Source: RH-AL1 sp965277355 (GTDB lineage: Bacteria > Pseudomonadota > Alphaproteobacteria > Rhizobiales > Beijerinckiaceae). Taken from it: a DNA stretch of 64,000 bases. A program made the position numbers and the translations under genes. Each line of letters begins with the position of its first letter. Within the stretch, counting starts at the first letter, position 1. The notes under the pieces are model-generated. The model saw only the letters and a list, made by a program, of their open reading frames with translations. It was not told where the DNA came from and made no database searches. Shown one piece after another: positions 34,122 to 42,772 of this stretch. Location of the stretch: the NCBI GenBank assembly GCA_965277355.1, contig CBDICN010000002.1:558001-622000 (forward strand). The letters run 5' to 3'.

Positions 34122-35051
34122 ATGATGAATGACTTGAAGCCGCGTATTTTGACAAACAAGTTTGAGCAGGAGCTCGAATCGGGATTTTTGAAGCCCTTTG
34201 TGACTTTGGTGCAACGTGATCGTGACCTAATTGCTGAAATACGATCCGACAGGCTCGACGTGTATTGCAAAGGCAATCTTCTGATCGGCCTTCAGCCGAT
34301 AGGCGACGGGAGTTACCGCATCCAATCTGACGAAAAATTCTTGGAGACGAAAAGCCTTGACGTTCGAGAGGAACCAGAGGTCGATGACTTCTGCCGGAAC
34401 GTCGTGCCTTTCATTAAGCAGCGGATCGCGGAACACTCTCGGCACGGCAAGGAAGTCGAATTCGAGCAGATGCTGATCCGATCGATGAACTTCGAACCAC
34501 TCAACACAGAATACATTGCTGTTGACCGGCAGGCTGTCGGCGAAGATCGGAAGGGCAGAACCGACGTGGATGGGGTGTTTTGGCCGGGAGGGCGACGTGG
34601 AACTGACGAACCGCTTGCCCCGGCGTTGATCGAAGTAAAGTATGGTGTCAAGGTCGACAATATCGCTGAGCAGGTCGGAAGATACTATGGTGAACGCAAA
34701 AACAAAATGAAATTCTTTGTCGAACGACTGCAAGCTCAGTTGCGACAGAAGGCAAGGCTCGGATTGCTACCAGGCCTCGACAAATTCCAGAAAGCGAAAA
34801 TTCAAAAGCTTCCGATCTCAAACGATATCGAAGACCTGCGCGTCGTCATCGCGCTCGTCGATTACAATCCGCGCTCAAGGCGATTTGCCGATGATGCGCT
34901 AAGAAAACTCCCTTTTGCCAATCAGATTGACCTGTTCTATCTGGGTTTCGGGATGTGGAAATCGAACTCGGCGTTTCGGGGCGACACGGTGGAGGCGGAG
35001 TTGCAGGACGTTGCGCCCGGCGAGGGGGCGGCTGCTCCACTTGGCGAGTAG
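34122..35051 (+). CDS. PD-(D/E)XK nuclease-like protein, putative
   Basis: 309 residues, visibly less GC-rich than its neighbours. A likely nuclease core is GRTDVDGVFW (Asp148/Asp150), about 20 residues, then ALIEVKYG (Glu171-x-Lys173), preceded by a helix with acidic residues (GKEVEFEQML). That is the D...ExK spacing of restriction-like folds. The N-terminal 100 residues look like a separate alpha/beta domain. No methylase or helicase partner lies nearby, so a solitary restriction- or repair-type nuclease is the best guess. The base composition suggests recent transfer. Confidence 0.55.
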   Translation: MMNDLKPRILTNKFEQELESGFLKPFVTLVQRDRDLIAEIRSDRLDVYCKGNLLIGLQPIGDGSYRIQSDEKFLETKSLDVREEPEVDDFCRNVVPFIKQRIAEHSRHGKEVEFEQMLIRSMNFEPLNTEYIAVDRQAVGEDRKGRTDVDGVFWPGGRRGTDEPLAPALIEVKYGVKVDNIAEQVGRYYGERKNKMKFFVERLQAQLRQKARLGLLPGLDKFQKAKIQKLPISNDIEDLRVVIALVDYNPRSRRFADDALRKLPFANQIDLFYLGFGMWKSNSAFRGDTVEAELQDVAPGEGAAAPLGE

Positions 35052-35463
35052 CGACCTCGGTCCCACGAAAGCCCCGCTGCTCGGCATCTTCTGGGGTGTA
35101 CGCGACAGGCCCGCGTCCGTGCACCTCGTCACCGACACCACGCCGCTCGAGCGAGGCGAGAGCTACGGCGAGTTTCTGACCCATGCGAACGGCCACTTCG
35201 ACGTGTGGGAGGCGTGGCGGCGCCTGGGTCCCGCCGGCCTCGCCAAACGCGGTCTGCCGCAAGCCATCGCCTGGCACGAATACGAGCATTTTCCGCGCGG
35301 CCGCGTCGTCTATCATCATCCGACCGAGCGCTTCACCGTCTATGCGGACCGCGCGCTGCAAGCCGATGCGACGATGGCGCGAATCCTCGAAGCTTTCGGA
35401 CTTCGGCGCGCGCGCTGCGACGTCAAGTCAGACGCTCATTACCGAAGCGGGCTTGGTGGTTGA
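35041..35463 (+). CDS. conserved hypothetical protein
   Basis: 140 residues from TTG 35041, overlapping the nuclease-like gene by 11 bases; a start further upstream is possible. The sequence is compact and looks conserved: APLLGIFWGVRD, LVTDTTPLERGESYGEFLTHANGHFDVWEAWRRLG, HEYEHFPRGRVVYHHPTERFTVYADRAL and VKSDAHYRSG. I recall this family as widespread in Hyphomicrobiales without an assigned function. High GC resumes here, so it is probably native rather than part of the AT-richer insert. Confidence 0.7.
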   Translation: MASSDLGPTKAPLLGIFWGVRDRPASVHLVTDTTPLERGESYGEFLTHANGHFDVWEAWRRLGPAGLAKRGLPQAIAWHEYEHFPRGRVVYHHPTERFTVYADRALQADATMARILEAFGLRRARCDVKSDAHYRSGLGG

Positions 35464-35631
35464 CGAATGGATTGGACGAAGGGCGGCCCAGCGCCCGAGG
35501 TTCTGTCAAGAATGGCTGCTGCCCTGTCCCTACGCATCGACCTGTTCCGGGGACGATGTGCGCCGACGAAGGCCGGACCTGAGCGAGACCGCGAGCCCAG
35601 CGCCAGCTAAAGGCAATCGGGCGCAGGAGGA

Positions 35632-35799
35632 CTACAGGTAAGGGGATGGCCTGCCGAACGGATCGCCCGCGGCCTTGGTCGCTCGTTCATGGAGCTGCCT
35701 GCGATTGCGCTGCCGTCGCTCAAATTGGACCACGCCAAAACACGCGACGAGAAGAAGGGCGGGAGCGCCGTAAGCGGCGTAGAGCTGGAACCAGGTCAT
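35632..35799 (-). CDS. 55-residue single-pass membrane protein
   Basis: ATG 35799 overlaps the stop of the upstream gene by 4 bases (ATGA). One transmembrane segment (YGAPALLLVACFGVVQF) is followed by a strongly basic tail (ERRQRNRRQLHERATK). N-out/C-in topology expected from the positive tail. No family recognised. Works presumably with the 75-residue partner to which it is translationally coupled. Confidence 0.55.
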   Translation of the reverse strand: MTWFQLYAAYGAPALLLVACFGVVQFERRQRNRRQLHERATKAAGDPFGRPSPYL

Positions 35800-36023
35800 C
35801 GATCGAGATCTCCCAACAACCAGTCGGCTATGGCGTGCAGCGCAAAGGCGACAGCGAGCCATCCGGCTCCGTAGAGTAGCGACTTCCACAACGGCGGCGC
35901 ACTGACGAGATTATACAGGGCAGCGATCAAAGGCGAGAGGAAACCCAGCGTCGCGGAGGCAACCGCCAAGCCGTTCAAGAAGGATGCCGTCGCCTTGGTG
36001 CGCTCCTTCTCGGACTCCTTCAA
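35796..36023 (-). CDS. 75-residue two-pass membrane protein
   Basis: Polar charged N-terminus (MKESEKERTKATAS), first TM at about 15-40 (FLNGLAVASATLGFLSPLIAAL), second at about 47-66 (LLYGAGWLAVAFALHAIADW), acidic end (LLGDLDR). Coupled to the 55-residue gene. Could be a small membrane complex, a toxin-like pair or a transporter accessory; nothing in the sequence decides this. Confidence 0.55.
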   Translation of the reverse strand: MKESEKERTKATASFLNGLAVASATLGFLSPLIAALYNLVSAPPLWKSLLYGAGWLAVAFALHAIADWLLGDLDR

Positions 36024-36116
36024 TCCGCTCCCTCCGGACGGGACGGTAACGGAGCCTCATGAGTCTGTGTCTCGTAAGCTCGGCGGGGATCAACCGATGG
36101 CACGAAAACACCGTCG

Positions 36117-37115
36117 CTAATTCGGCGACACCGCGACGCCCCAGGGGTAGGCGCCCACCGTGATCGAGCGGGTGACCTCCCGGCGCGCCACGTCGATGAC
36201 GGACACGTCGTTCGACACGCCGTTGGTGGTCAACAGCCATTGCATGTCGGGCGTGAAGGCCATTTGCCAGACCCGCTGGCCGACCAGCAGGTACTTCTGG
36301 ATGGCGAACGACTTGGCGTCGATCACCGCGACGCGGTTGGCCGGGCCGAGCGCGACGAAAGCGGTGGTGCCGTCCGGGGTCAGCCGGATGCCGACCGGCT
36401 GGATCGCCTCGGCATCGAGGCCGGGGATCGCGAACGAGATCTTCTTGATGATCCGGTGGGTCTTGGCGTCGATCACGGCGACCTTGCCGCCGACCTCGGA
36501 GCTGACCCAGAGCTGCGTGCCGTCATGATTGAAGACGGCGACACGAGGGCGCGAGTCGACCAGAACGTTGGCGACGATCTTCTTCTGCTCGGTGTCGATG
36601 AACGAGGCCATGTTGGTCGTTTCCGACGTGTTGACCAGGGTCTTGCCGTCCGGGCTGATGCCCTCGCCTTCCGGCTCGACGCCGACCGGGATCTCCGTCA
36701 CCGCCCTGTTCGAGGCGATGTCGATGATCGTGACCATGTTGTCGTCTTCGTTGGAGACGTAGAGCGTCTTGCTGTCCGGGCTGATCGTGAAGGTCTCGGG
36801 GTCGGGACCCGACGGCAGGGTGCGGATCTGCTGCATCGTCTTGGGGTCGAACACCTGGATGACGTCGTCATCGCTGGCGCAGATGTAGAGTTCCTTGCCA
36901 TCCTTGTTCATGATGATGCCGCGCGGGCGGCGACCGACGTCGACCGTCTTTGTCACCGTCCAGGTGGCGGTGTCGATGACGGAGACGGTGTTGTCCTTCT
37001 CGTTGGTGACGTAGGCGGTGTAGGCGGAGGACTTGCCCGACGCGGCGAGCAGGCCGGCGGGCACCGCCGCAAGCACGAGAAGCGCGCGGGCGGCGCGCGT
37101 GATCGAGGGCGTCAA
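36117..37115 (-). CDS. PQQ-dependent catabolism-associated YVTN beta-propeller protein
   Basis: 332 residues, signal peptide ALLVLAAVPAGLLAASG, then seven YVTN-type blades: AYVTNEKDNTVSVIDT, ELYICASDDDVIQVFD, LYVSNEDDNMVTIID, QLWVSSEVGGKVAVID and others. It matches the propeller protein always seen next to the PQQ-associated ABC binding protein. Periplasmic, exact role unknown. Its ATG overlaps the stop of the binding-protein gene by 4 bases. Confidence 0.9.
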   Translation of the reverse strand: MTPSITRAARALLVLAAVPAGLLAASGKSSAYTAYVTNEKDNTVSVIDTATWTVTKTVDVGRRPRGIIMNKDGKELYICASDDDVIQVFDPKTMQQIRTLPSGPDPETFTISPDSKTLYVSNEDDNMVTIIDIASNRAVTEIPVGVEPEGEGISPDGKTLVNTSETTNMASFIDTEQKKIVANVLVDSRPRVAVFNHDGTQLWVSSEVGGKVAVIDAKTHRIIKKISFAIPGLDAEAIQPVGIRLTPDGTTAFVALGPANRVAVIDAKSFAIQKYLLVGQRVWQMAFTPDMQWLLTTNGVSNDVSVIDVARREVTRSITVGAYPWGVAVSPN

Positions 37116-38383
37116 GACTTACCTCCGGTCGGCAGCTTGCAGGTCGTGTCGCCCTGATCGAAGCCGAGCGAGTCGAGCGGGGTGTCGGGGTGAAGGAAGC
37201 CGGGCTCCGGCGCGAGTGACACCAGCATCTTGGGCTGCACCAGCAGGATCGGCTGGCGCAGCTGCCGGTCCCAGGAACGGATGCTGACGGGCACGCCCTT
37301 GAAGGCGGCGATCGCGAAGCCGGGATCGGCGATGGTCGCCGCGATCACCTTGGGATCGCCGCTCTTGGCGCGCGTCGCCGCCTCGCCGATCACCCGCACC
37401 GCCTCCCAGGCCTGGTAATCGAGCGGACGCATCGGGCGCTTGTTGGTGCGCACGAAGCGGCTCTGCAGCTGCGCCGAGCCCCAGGCGTCGAGCACGCGCG
37501 ACCATGTCGCCGGCACCAGGCCCTGGGTGCCGCCGACGAGCTTCGGCTCGGCGGTGTGGTACTGGATGTAGTCGCCGAAATTGCCGGCCTCGTCGGCCAC
37601 CACGATCATGTCGGCGTTGACGCCGCGGGTGAAGACGAGCGCGTCGGTCTGGGTGGGGCCGTCGGCGCGGGCCCGGGCGAGCGGGCCGAAGTCCCACACC
37701 TTGTCGCCGGTGACGGACAGCCCGAACTTCTTCATCGAGTTGCGCACGGCGGCGGCGTAGAGCTGGTCGTCGGGCTCCTTGCCGACCACCAGGAAGACGT
37801 TGGTCCATTTCTGCAGCGCGAGATATTGCGCCAGCGCGTCGGTGAGCATCGCGCGCGATGGCGCGATTTGGACGACGTTGGCGCGACAGTCGGCGTTGCG
37901 CAGCCGGTCGTCCTCTGCCTGAATGCTGAACAGGGTCGCCGGCGTGCCCTTGAGCGCATCGGCGACCGCGAGCAGCTCCTGCGCCGGCAGGTCGGCGATG
38001 ATCAGGCCCTCGCCCCTGGCGACGAGCGCCTTCGCCGCCTCGGCGGGGGACTGCCCTTTGCCAAGGAGAACGTCGTCGAGCGTGAAAGTCTGGCCGGTGA
38101 GGCGCCCGGTGGTCGTCATGTCGCGCATCGCGATCTTGGCGCCGGCGATGCCGACGTCGGACGGGTCGGCTTCATAGTCGTAGATCGGCGGCGCGGGCCG
38201 ACGGAGACCGAGATAGGCGAGCTTGACGTCCTGCGGGACGCCGGCCTGTGGCTGAGGGGCGTTGGCGGGCGCGTGAGAAGCGGCAGGCCCCGGGGCCTGG
38301 GCGAACGCGGGACCGAAGGCGGCAAGGCTCAGGAAAACTGAAAGCGCAACGCGCGCCGACAGACGGCCGCCAGACCTACTCAT
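37112..38383 (-). CDS. ABC transporter substrate-binding protein, PQQ-dependent alcohol dehydrogenase system
   Basis: 423 residues from ATG 38383 with signal peptide ARVALSVFLSLAAFGPAFAQAPG (split by the cleavage region). A periplasmic type-I binding fold follows: DVKLAYLGLRRPAPPIYDYEADPSDVGIAGAKIAMRD, GLIIADLPAQELLAVADAL, FLVVGKEPDDQLYAAAVRNSMKKFG, WEAVRVIGEA. This is the family that pairs with the propeller and the ABC exporter in quinoprotein clusters, though binding proteins normally serve importers. Ligand unknown. A 239-base divergent promoter region separates it from the DUF3280 gene. Confidence 0.9.
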   Translation of the reverse strand: MSRSGGRLSARVALSVFLSLAAFGPAFAQAPGPAASHAPANAPQPQAGVPQDVKLAYLGLRRPAPPIYDYEADPSDVGIAGAKIAMRDMTTTGRLTGQTFTLDDVLLGKGQSPAEAAKALVARGEGLIIADLPAQELLAVADALKGTPATLFSIQAEDDRLRNADCRANVVQIAPSRAMLTDALAQYLALQKWTNVFLVVGKEPDDQLYAAAVRNSMKKFGLSVTGDKVWDFGPLARARADGPTQTDALVFTRGVNADMIVVADEAGNFGDYIQYHTAEPKLVGGTQGLVPATWSRVLDAWGSAQLQSRFVRTNKRPMRPLDYQAWEAVRVIGEAATRAKSGDPKVIAATIADPGFAIAAFKGVPVSIRSWDRQLRQPILLVQPKMLVSLAPEPGFLHPDTPLDSLGFDQGDTTCKLPTGGKS

Positions 38384-38622
38384 ACCCTGTCGTTTCCTCT
38401 CGGACGAACCGACAACCTTGGAGGCGCTAGCGCGTCTCATCGACGAGCCATGCTCACGACCCCTGCCCTTCGTCGGACTTCTTCTCGCGTTGCGGTCCTA
38501 GCAGGGTGAATTTATCCCAGCAAGCGCGGCGCCGTAAGACAGCCGTCATAGGTGCCGGCGCGAAAGCCGCGGCGGTGTTCGCGCATCAGCCGCTTTGGCG
38601 CCACGAAGGTGAACCGCTGACC
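38384..38622. promoter_or_regulatory. divergent intergenic region
   Basis: About 240 bases between the binding-protein gene (minus) and the DUF3280 gene (plus); promoters for both must lie here. No recognisable operator or hairpin was found. An in-frame extension of the plus gene to 38506 has low-complexity content and is not supported. Confidence 0.4.
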
Positions 38623-39159
38623 ATGAAAAGCTTGCTCGTCGCCTGCGCCGCCTTCGCCCTCACGCTGCCGGGTCCCGCCCGCGCCGACGGGCTCAAGGCG
38701 GTGGTCTTCGCCATCGAGCCGGTCGAGATGCCGAAGACGCCGGAGATCAAGGCGCGGCTCGATGCCGCGACCGGACTTCTGCGCAAGCAGATGGCCGACC
38801 GCGGCTTCACCGTGGTCGCGACCGAGCCTCAGGCCAAGCGGATCGCCGACAACCTGCCGCTCAGCCAATGCAATGGCTGCGACCAGGACATCGCCAAGGC
38901 GCTCGGCGCCGACGTTGAGGTGACGACGGCGGTGCAGCAGTCCTCCTCCGCGATCTTCAATCTCTCCGGCAGCATCAAGGACGTGCGCACCAACCGGGTG
39001 CTGCGCGAAGGCGTCGTCGACATCCGCGGATCGGCCGAGGACGTGTGGAACCATGGCGTCAAATTCCTGCTGCGGGAGCGCCTGCTCGAGCCGCCGCTGC
39101 CGAAGGACGAAGCGGCCCTGAAGACGATGGTCGACGCCGCGCCGAAACCGGCGGAGTGA
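38623..39159 (+). CDS. DUF3280 (DUF2380-like) exported protein
   Basis: 178 residues; ATG 38623 starts a good signal peptide (MKSLLVACAAFALTLPGPARA). The domain reads LKAVVFAIEPVEMPKTPE, RKQMADRGFTVVATEPQAKRI, CNGCDQDIAKALGADVEVTTAVQQSS, and FNLSGSIKDVRTNRVLREGVVDIRG, the DUF2380/DUF3280 pattern. Such genes are known beside PQQ-dependent dehydrogenase accessory genes. One CNGC pair may bind metal or form a disulfide. Divergent from the binding-protein operon. Confidence 0.8.
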   Translation: MKSLLVACAAFALTLPGPARADGLKAVVFAIEPVEMPKTPEIKARLDAATGLLRKQMADRGFTVVATEPQAKRIADNLPLSQCNGCDQDIAKALGADVEVTTAVQQSSSAIFNLSGSIKDVRTNRVLREGVVDIRGSAEDVWNHGVKFLLRERLLEPPLPKDEAALKTMVDAAPKPAE

Positions 39160-39316
39160 TCGGATCGACCTACCATTGTCGACGAAGACAGCATGCCAGG
39201 AACGCGTTGCTTTATCTGGCGCGATCGAGCGGCAAAGAAAAGCGGCGGCTAGATCGCGCTTGCTATGCACGACGATCGCTCCTGCATGCGGTCGAGGTGT
39301 GCCGGAGAACGATCCC

Positions 39317-40978
39317 CTACGTCACCACGCTCGGCGCGTTGCGGCCGGTGCGTTCGGCGATGCCGGCGAGCGTGTCGGCAACCCGGATCAGGGGCCTGAG
39401 CTTGACCTGCACGTCGTCGCTGTAGCGGCCGCCGGTCGGCTCGTAGCCTTCGATGTAGACGCGCAGCGTCGCACCGGACGTGCCGGTGCCCGACAGCCGG
39501 TAGACGATGCGCGAGCCGTCGGAGAACATCACCCGGACGCCCTGGTGCTCGCTCGTCGCGCCGTCGACCGGGTCGGTGTAGGCGAAGTCGTCGGCCGCCA
39601 CGACGACATAGCCCTCAAGCGTCTGCCCCGGCAGCGTGGCGAGGCGCTCGCGCAGATGCGCCACCAGGCCATTGGCCGCCGCGAGGTCGACCTCCTCGTA
39701 ATCGTGCCGGGTGTAATAGTGCCGGCCGAACTCCTGCCACATCTCGTCGACGATCACGAGGACCGGCTGGCGCAGCGCGGCCATGATGTTGAGCCACAGC
39801 AGCACGGCCCACAGTCCGTCCTTCTCGCGGACGTGGTCGGAGCCGGTGCCGGCGCTCTCCTCGCCGCAGATCGTCACCTTGCCGGCGTCGAGCAGCGTGC
39901 CGAAGAACTTCCAGCCGGTCGGGGTCTCGTAGCAGGGGATGCCGAGGTACTTGGCGATGCGGTCCGGCATGCGGCTCGTCGGCATCGAGCGGGCGATCCC
40001 GGCGAGGCCGTGCGCGTAGCCCGGCGCGAGATGCGCGTGCAGCGCGAGCGCGGCGAGGCTGTCCGACGGGTTCACGTAGACGCTCTTGCCGATGATCAGG
40101 TTGCGGTCGCCGTCGCCGTCCGACGCCGCGCCGAACTGGGGCGCGTCGAAGCCGAGCATGAGGTCGTAGAGCTCGCGCGAGTTGACGAGGTTGGGATCGG
40201 GATGGTGTCCGCCGAAGTCGGGTTGCGGCACCGCGTTGACGACGCTGTCCGGCGGACAGCCGAGCTCGCCGACCAGGATCGCCTCGGCGTAGGGGCCGGT
40301 CACGGCATGCATGGCATCGTACCGCAGCGTGAGACCGTCGGCGATGGCCTCGCGGATGAGGTCGAAGTCAAACAGCGTGCGCATCAAGGCGAGATAGTCG
40401 GCGACGGGATCGATGATCTCGATCACCATGTCGCCAAGCTTGGTCGCCACCGAGCGAGCCTCGCCACCGGTTGCCGGCGCCGGCGGGTCGAGGTCGACGT
40501 CTGGAGTTTCGAGCGTCTTGTAGCGCGCGATCGTCTTCGTGCGGGCGTAGATCGCCTCGGTGATCGCCTCCGGCGCCGGCCCGCCGTTGCCGATGTTGTA
40601 CTTGATCCCGAAATCGCCGTCCGGACCGCCGGGGTTGTGCGAGGCGGACAGGATGATGCCGCCGAAGGCTTTTCGCGCGCGGATCACGCAGGAGGCGGCC
40701 GGCGTCGACAGCAGGCCGCCGCGGCCGACCAGCACGCGGCCGACCCCGTTCGCCGCCGCCATCCGCAGGATGACCTGGATCGCCTCGCGATTGAAGAAGC
40801 GGCCGTCTCCGCCAAGGACCAGTGTCGCGCCGGCGATGCCGTCGAGACCGTCGAAGATCGACTGGACGAAGGTCTCGAGGTAGCGCGGCTCGCGGAAGAC
40901 GGCGACTTTCTTGCGCAGCCCTGAGGTACCGGGCTTCTGGCCATCGAACGGCGTCGTCTCGACCGTCAGGACCTGCAT
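39317..40978 (-). CDS. pgm: phosphoglucomutase (alpha-D-glucose-1,6-bisphosphate-dependent)
   Basis: 553 residues interconverting glucose-6- and glucose-1-phosphate. Catalytic phospho-Ser is Ser113 in SASHNPGG; metal loop DGDGDRN; sugar-specificity loop with GEESAGTGSDHVREKDGLWAVL; C-terminal phosphate-binding RIVYRLSGTGTSGATLRVYIE. Start ATG 40978 fits the family (QVLTVETTPFDGQKPGTSGLRKKV). Supplies glucose-1-phosphate to GlgC downstream and to UDP-glucose for EPS. Confidence 0.96.
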   Translation of the reverse strand: MQVLTVETTPFDGQKPGTSGLRKKVAVFREPRYLETFVQSIFDGLDGIAGATLVLGGDGRFFNREAIQVILRMAAANGVGRVLVGRGGLLSTPAASCVIRARKAFGGIILSASHNPGGPDGDFGIKYNIGNGGPAPEAITEAIYARTKTIARYKTLETPDVDLDPPAPATGGEARSVATKLGDMVIEIIDPVADYLALMRTLFDFDLIREAIADGLTLRYDAMHAVTGPYAEAILVGELGCPPDSVVNAVPQPDFGGHHPDPNLVNSRELYDLMLGFDAPQFGAASDGDGDRNLIIGKSVYVNPSDSLAALALHAHLAPGYAHGLAGIARSMPTSRMPDRIAKYLGIPCYETPTGWKFFGTLLDAGKVTICGEESAGTGSDHVREKDGLWAVLLWLNIMAALRQPVLVIVDEMWQEFGRHYYTRHDYEEVDLAAANGLVAHLRERLATLPGQTLEGYVVVAADDFAYTDPVDGATSEHQGVRVMFSDGSRIVYRLSGTGTSGATLRVYIEGYEPTGGRYSDDVQVKLRPLIRVADTLAGIAERTGRNAPSVVT

Positions 40979-41102
40979 GCTCGTCTCCCGCTTTCGTGCG
41001 CGAGAGGGAGTGTGGGACGGCATTGTCGACGCTGTCCAGTCGGCGGAACGACTCTGTGCCGCGAGCCCGCCACGCGAGAACGGCCGTCCTTAGCGTTTCG
41101 AT

Positions 41103-41351
41103 CTAGAGGCTGCCGCGGCTCGCCACGATTCGCACGAGATCGCCGAGGGTCCGCAGCCGATCGACCTCGCTCGACTTGAACTTGAGGCCGAAGCGCTGTT
41201 CCGAGGCGATCAGGATCTCGAGCTGCTTGAAGGAATCCCAGTCGGCGACGTCCTTGGCCGTCAGCGTCATCGACAGCGGGACGTCGTCGCGCATGAAGAC
41301 GTCGGCGAAGATGTCCTTCATCGCGTCGAGGACCGCCTGCTCTGAGATCAT
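41103..41351 (-). CDS. acyl carrier protein
   Basis: 82 residues from ATG 41351, with AAGGGA about 8 bases ahead. A 14-codon longer start at 41393 overlaps the upstream stop as ATGA and is also plausible. The 4'-phosphopantetheine site is DSF in VADWDSFKQLEILIASEQRFG, with conserved flanks. It is not the housekeeping AcpP (DSL, fab cluster) but a dedicated ACP, of the type used with polysaccharide, amino-acid or glycan-modifying enzymes. Coupled to the TPR gene. Confidence 0.85.
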   Translation of the reverse strand: MISEQAVLDAMKDIFADVFMRDDVPLSMTLTAKDVADWDSFKQLEILIASEQRFGLKFKSSEVDRLRTLGDLVRIVASRGSL

Positions 41352-41389
41352 GGTTTGACTTTCCCTTCCGTTGTCATTCCGCTCCATCG

Positions 41390-42772
41390 TCATGCCGACG
41401 CCTGCCCGTCGCTCATGCGCCGGCAGATCGAAACCCAGTCGTCGAAGGCGATGTCCCAGTAGCCCTTCGCCGCGCCCATGCGATCGACGACGCCGGCGTA
41501 GAGCCCATCCCCGATCTCGCGCACGTCTCCCGCCGCGGCCTCATCGGGTCCGGCGACATCCTTCGATCGCACCCAGAGCAGCCTGACTGGGCCGAGCTGG
41601 CAGAAGCTTTGGTGGAGCGCCTTGATCTGGTCGAGCGAGACGTCGTTCGTCTTGAAGACGATCGTCTTCTCGCCGGACTTGACGTCGTCCAGCAGCTTGT
41701 CCTTCAGGTAGGCCACGCGCCGCTGCATTTTCGGCAGGAACACCGCCTCGTCGACCTGCGTCGACGACAGGAAGGTGTGCATGGCGAGGCCCCAGCGCTT
41801 GTCCTGCACGAAATACTCGTCGACGCCGCCCTTCCAGAGCTCGGTGTGCTCCGGATCGCCCATGCCGGCGAAGCCGGCGGCGAGCGCCGCCATCAGGCTT
41901 TCGTAGGCGACGTAGTTCCATCGCAGCAGGCCCAGCGGCTCCGCGCCGTAACGGCGCTGGACCATGCCGAACTCGCAGTCCGAGCCGACGCTCTCGAAAC
42001 CGAGCAGCAGTGTGCGCTTCGCGTCGTCCTCGACGCGCGCGATCTCGACCGGCGCCACCAGCCGCGTCGTCGGGTCTTCCGAGTCGACCGCGGCCAGGTA
42101 TTTCGAGGTCAGCGTACGGCCGTGGTTCTCCCAGCCGGCCTGGTCGTCGGGGTACTTCTTGCGGTATCTCTCCCAAATCGCCAGCGCACCGTCCCAGTCC
42201 TCCCGCGCCATCGCCAGCAGGCCTCTCGTGGCGAGGAAGCCGCGCTTCAGCGGGAAGCGCCGCATGGCACGATCGAGGGTGGCGTCGGCTTCCGCGAAGC
42301 GACCGATCATCACGAGATTGTAGGCATAGCCCTGCACGTAGTCCGGGTTGTTCTTGGAGCGGGAGGCCAGGCGCTCCCAAAGCACGAGCGCATCCGCGAA
42401 GTCGCGCCGTCGATCGGCGATATGGGCCGCCTCCTCCAGCACCTTGAGGTCGCTCGGGAAGCGATCCAGCGCCTCGGTGATGATCGCCGTCGCCTCCTCC
42501 ACCCGGCTCAGGATTCGGGCGGAGGCCGCACTTTCCTTCCAGGCCGACGGGCAATCGGGATGCTTGTGCCTGATGGCCTCCCATTTGGCGAAGGCCTCGA
42601 CGTGGTCGCCGCCCTGCGTCGTCAAGAGAGCGTCGTTGATCAGGAGAGCGAGGTTGTCGGGCGAACGCGACAGACCTTGTTTGAGGACGCGGTCGGCCTC
42701 GCCGCGGCGGCGCAGCTTCATCAGCACGAAGGCCGTGGCGCCGACGGCCTTGTCGATGGAGCGTGCGATCAT
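41390..42772 (-). CDS. TPR protein with C-terminal papain-like (DUF1796-type) domain
   Basis: 460 residues. The first 240 or so form tetratricopeptide-like helix pairs (GEADRVLKQGLSRSPDNLALL, RVEEATAIITEALDRFPSD, DFADALVLWERLAS, RFAEADATLDRAMRRFPL). The C-terminal domain starts LLLGFESVGSDCEFGMVQRRYGAEPLGLLRWNYV, a motif with a Cys nucleophile candidate seen in putative papain-like peptidases or acyl-handling proteins near glycan genes. No signal peptide. The reaction is unknown. Its partnership with an ACP gene suggests acyl or thioester chemistry; this is inference. Confidence 0.65.
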   Translation of the reverse strand: MIARSIDKAVGATAFVLMKLRRRGEADRVLKQGLSRSPDNLALLINDALLTTQGGDHVEAFAKWEAIRHKHPDCPSAWKESAASARILSRVEEATAIITEALDRFPSDLKVLEEAAHIADRRRDFADALVLWERLASRSKNNPDYVQGYAYNLVMIGRFAEADATLDRAMRRFPLKRGFLATRGLLAMAREDWDGALAIWERYRKKYPDDQAGWENHGRTLTSKYLAAVDSEDPTTRLVAPVEIARVEDDAKRTLLLGFESVGSDCEFGMVQRRYGAEPLGLLRWNYVAYESLMAALAAGFAGMGDPEHTELWKGGVDEYFVQDKRWGLAMHTFLSSTQVDEAVFLPKMQRRVAYLKDKLLDDVKSGEKTIVFKTNDVSLDQIKALHQSFCQLGPVRLLWVRSKDVAGPDEAAAGDVREIGDGLYAGVVDRMGAAKGYWDIAFDDWVSICRRMSDGQASA

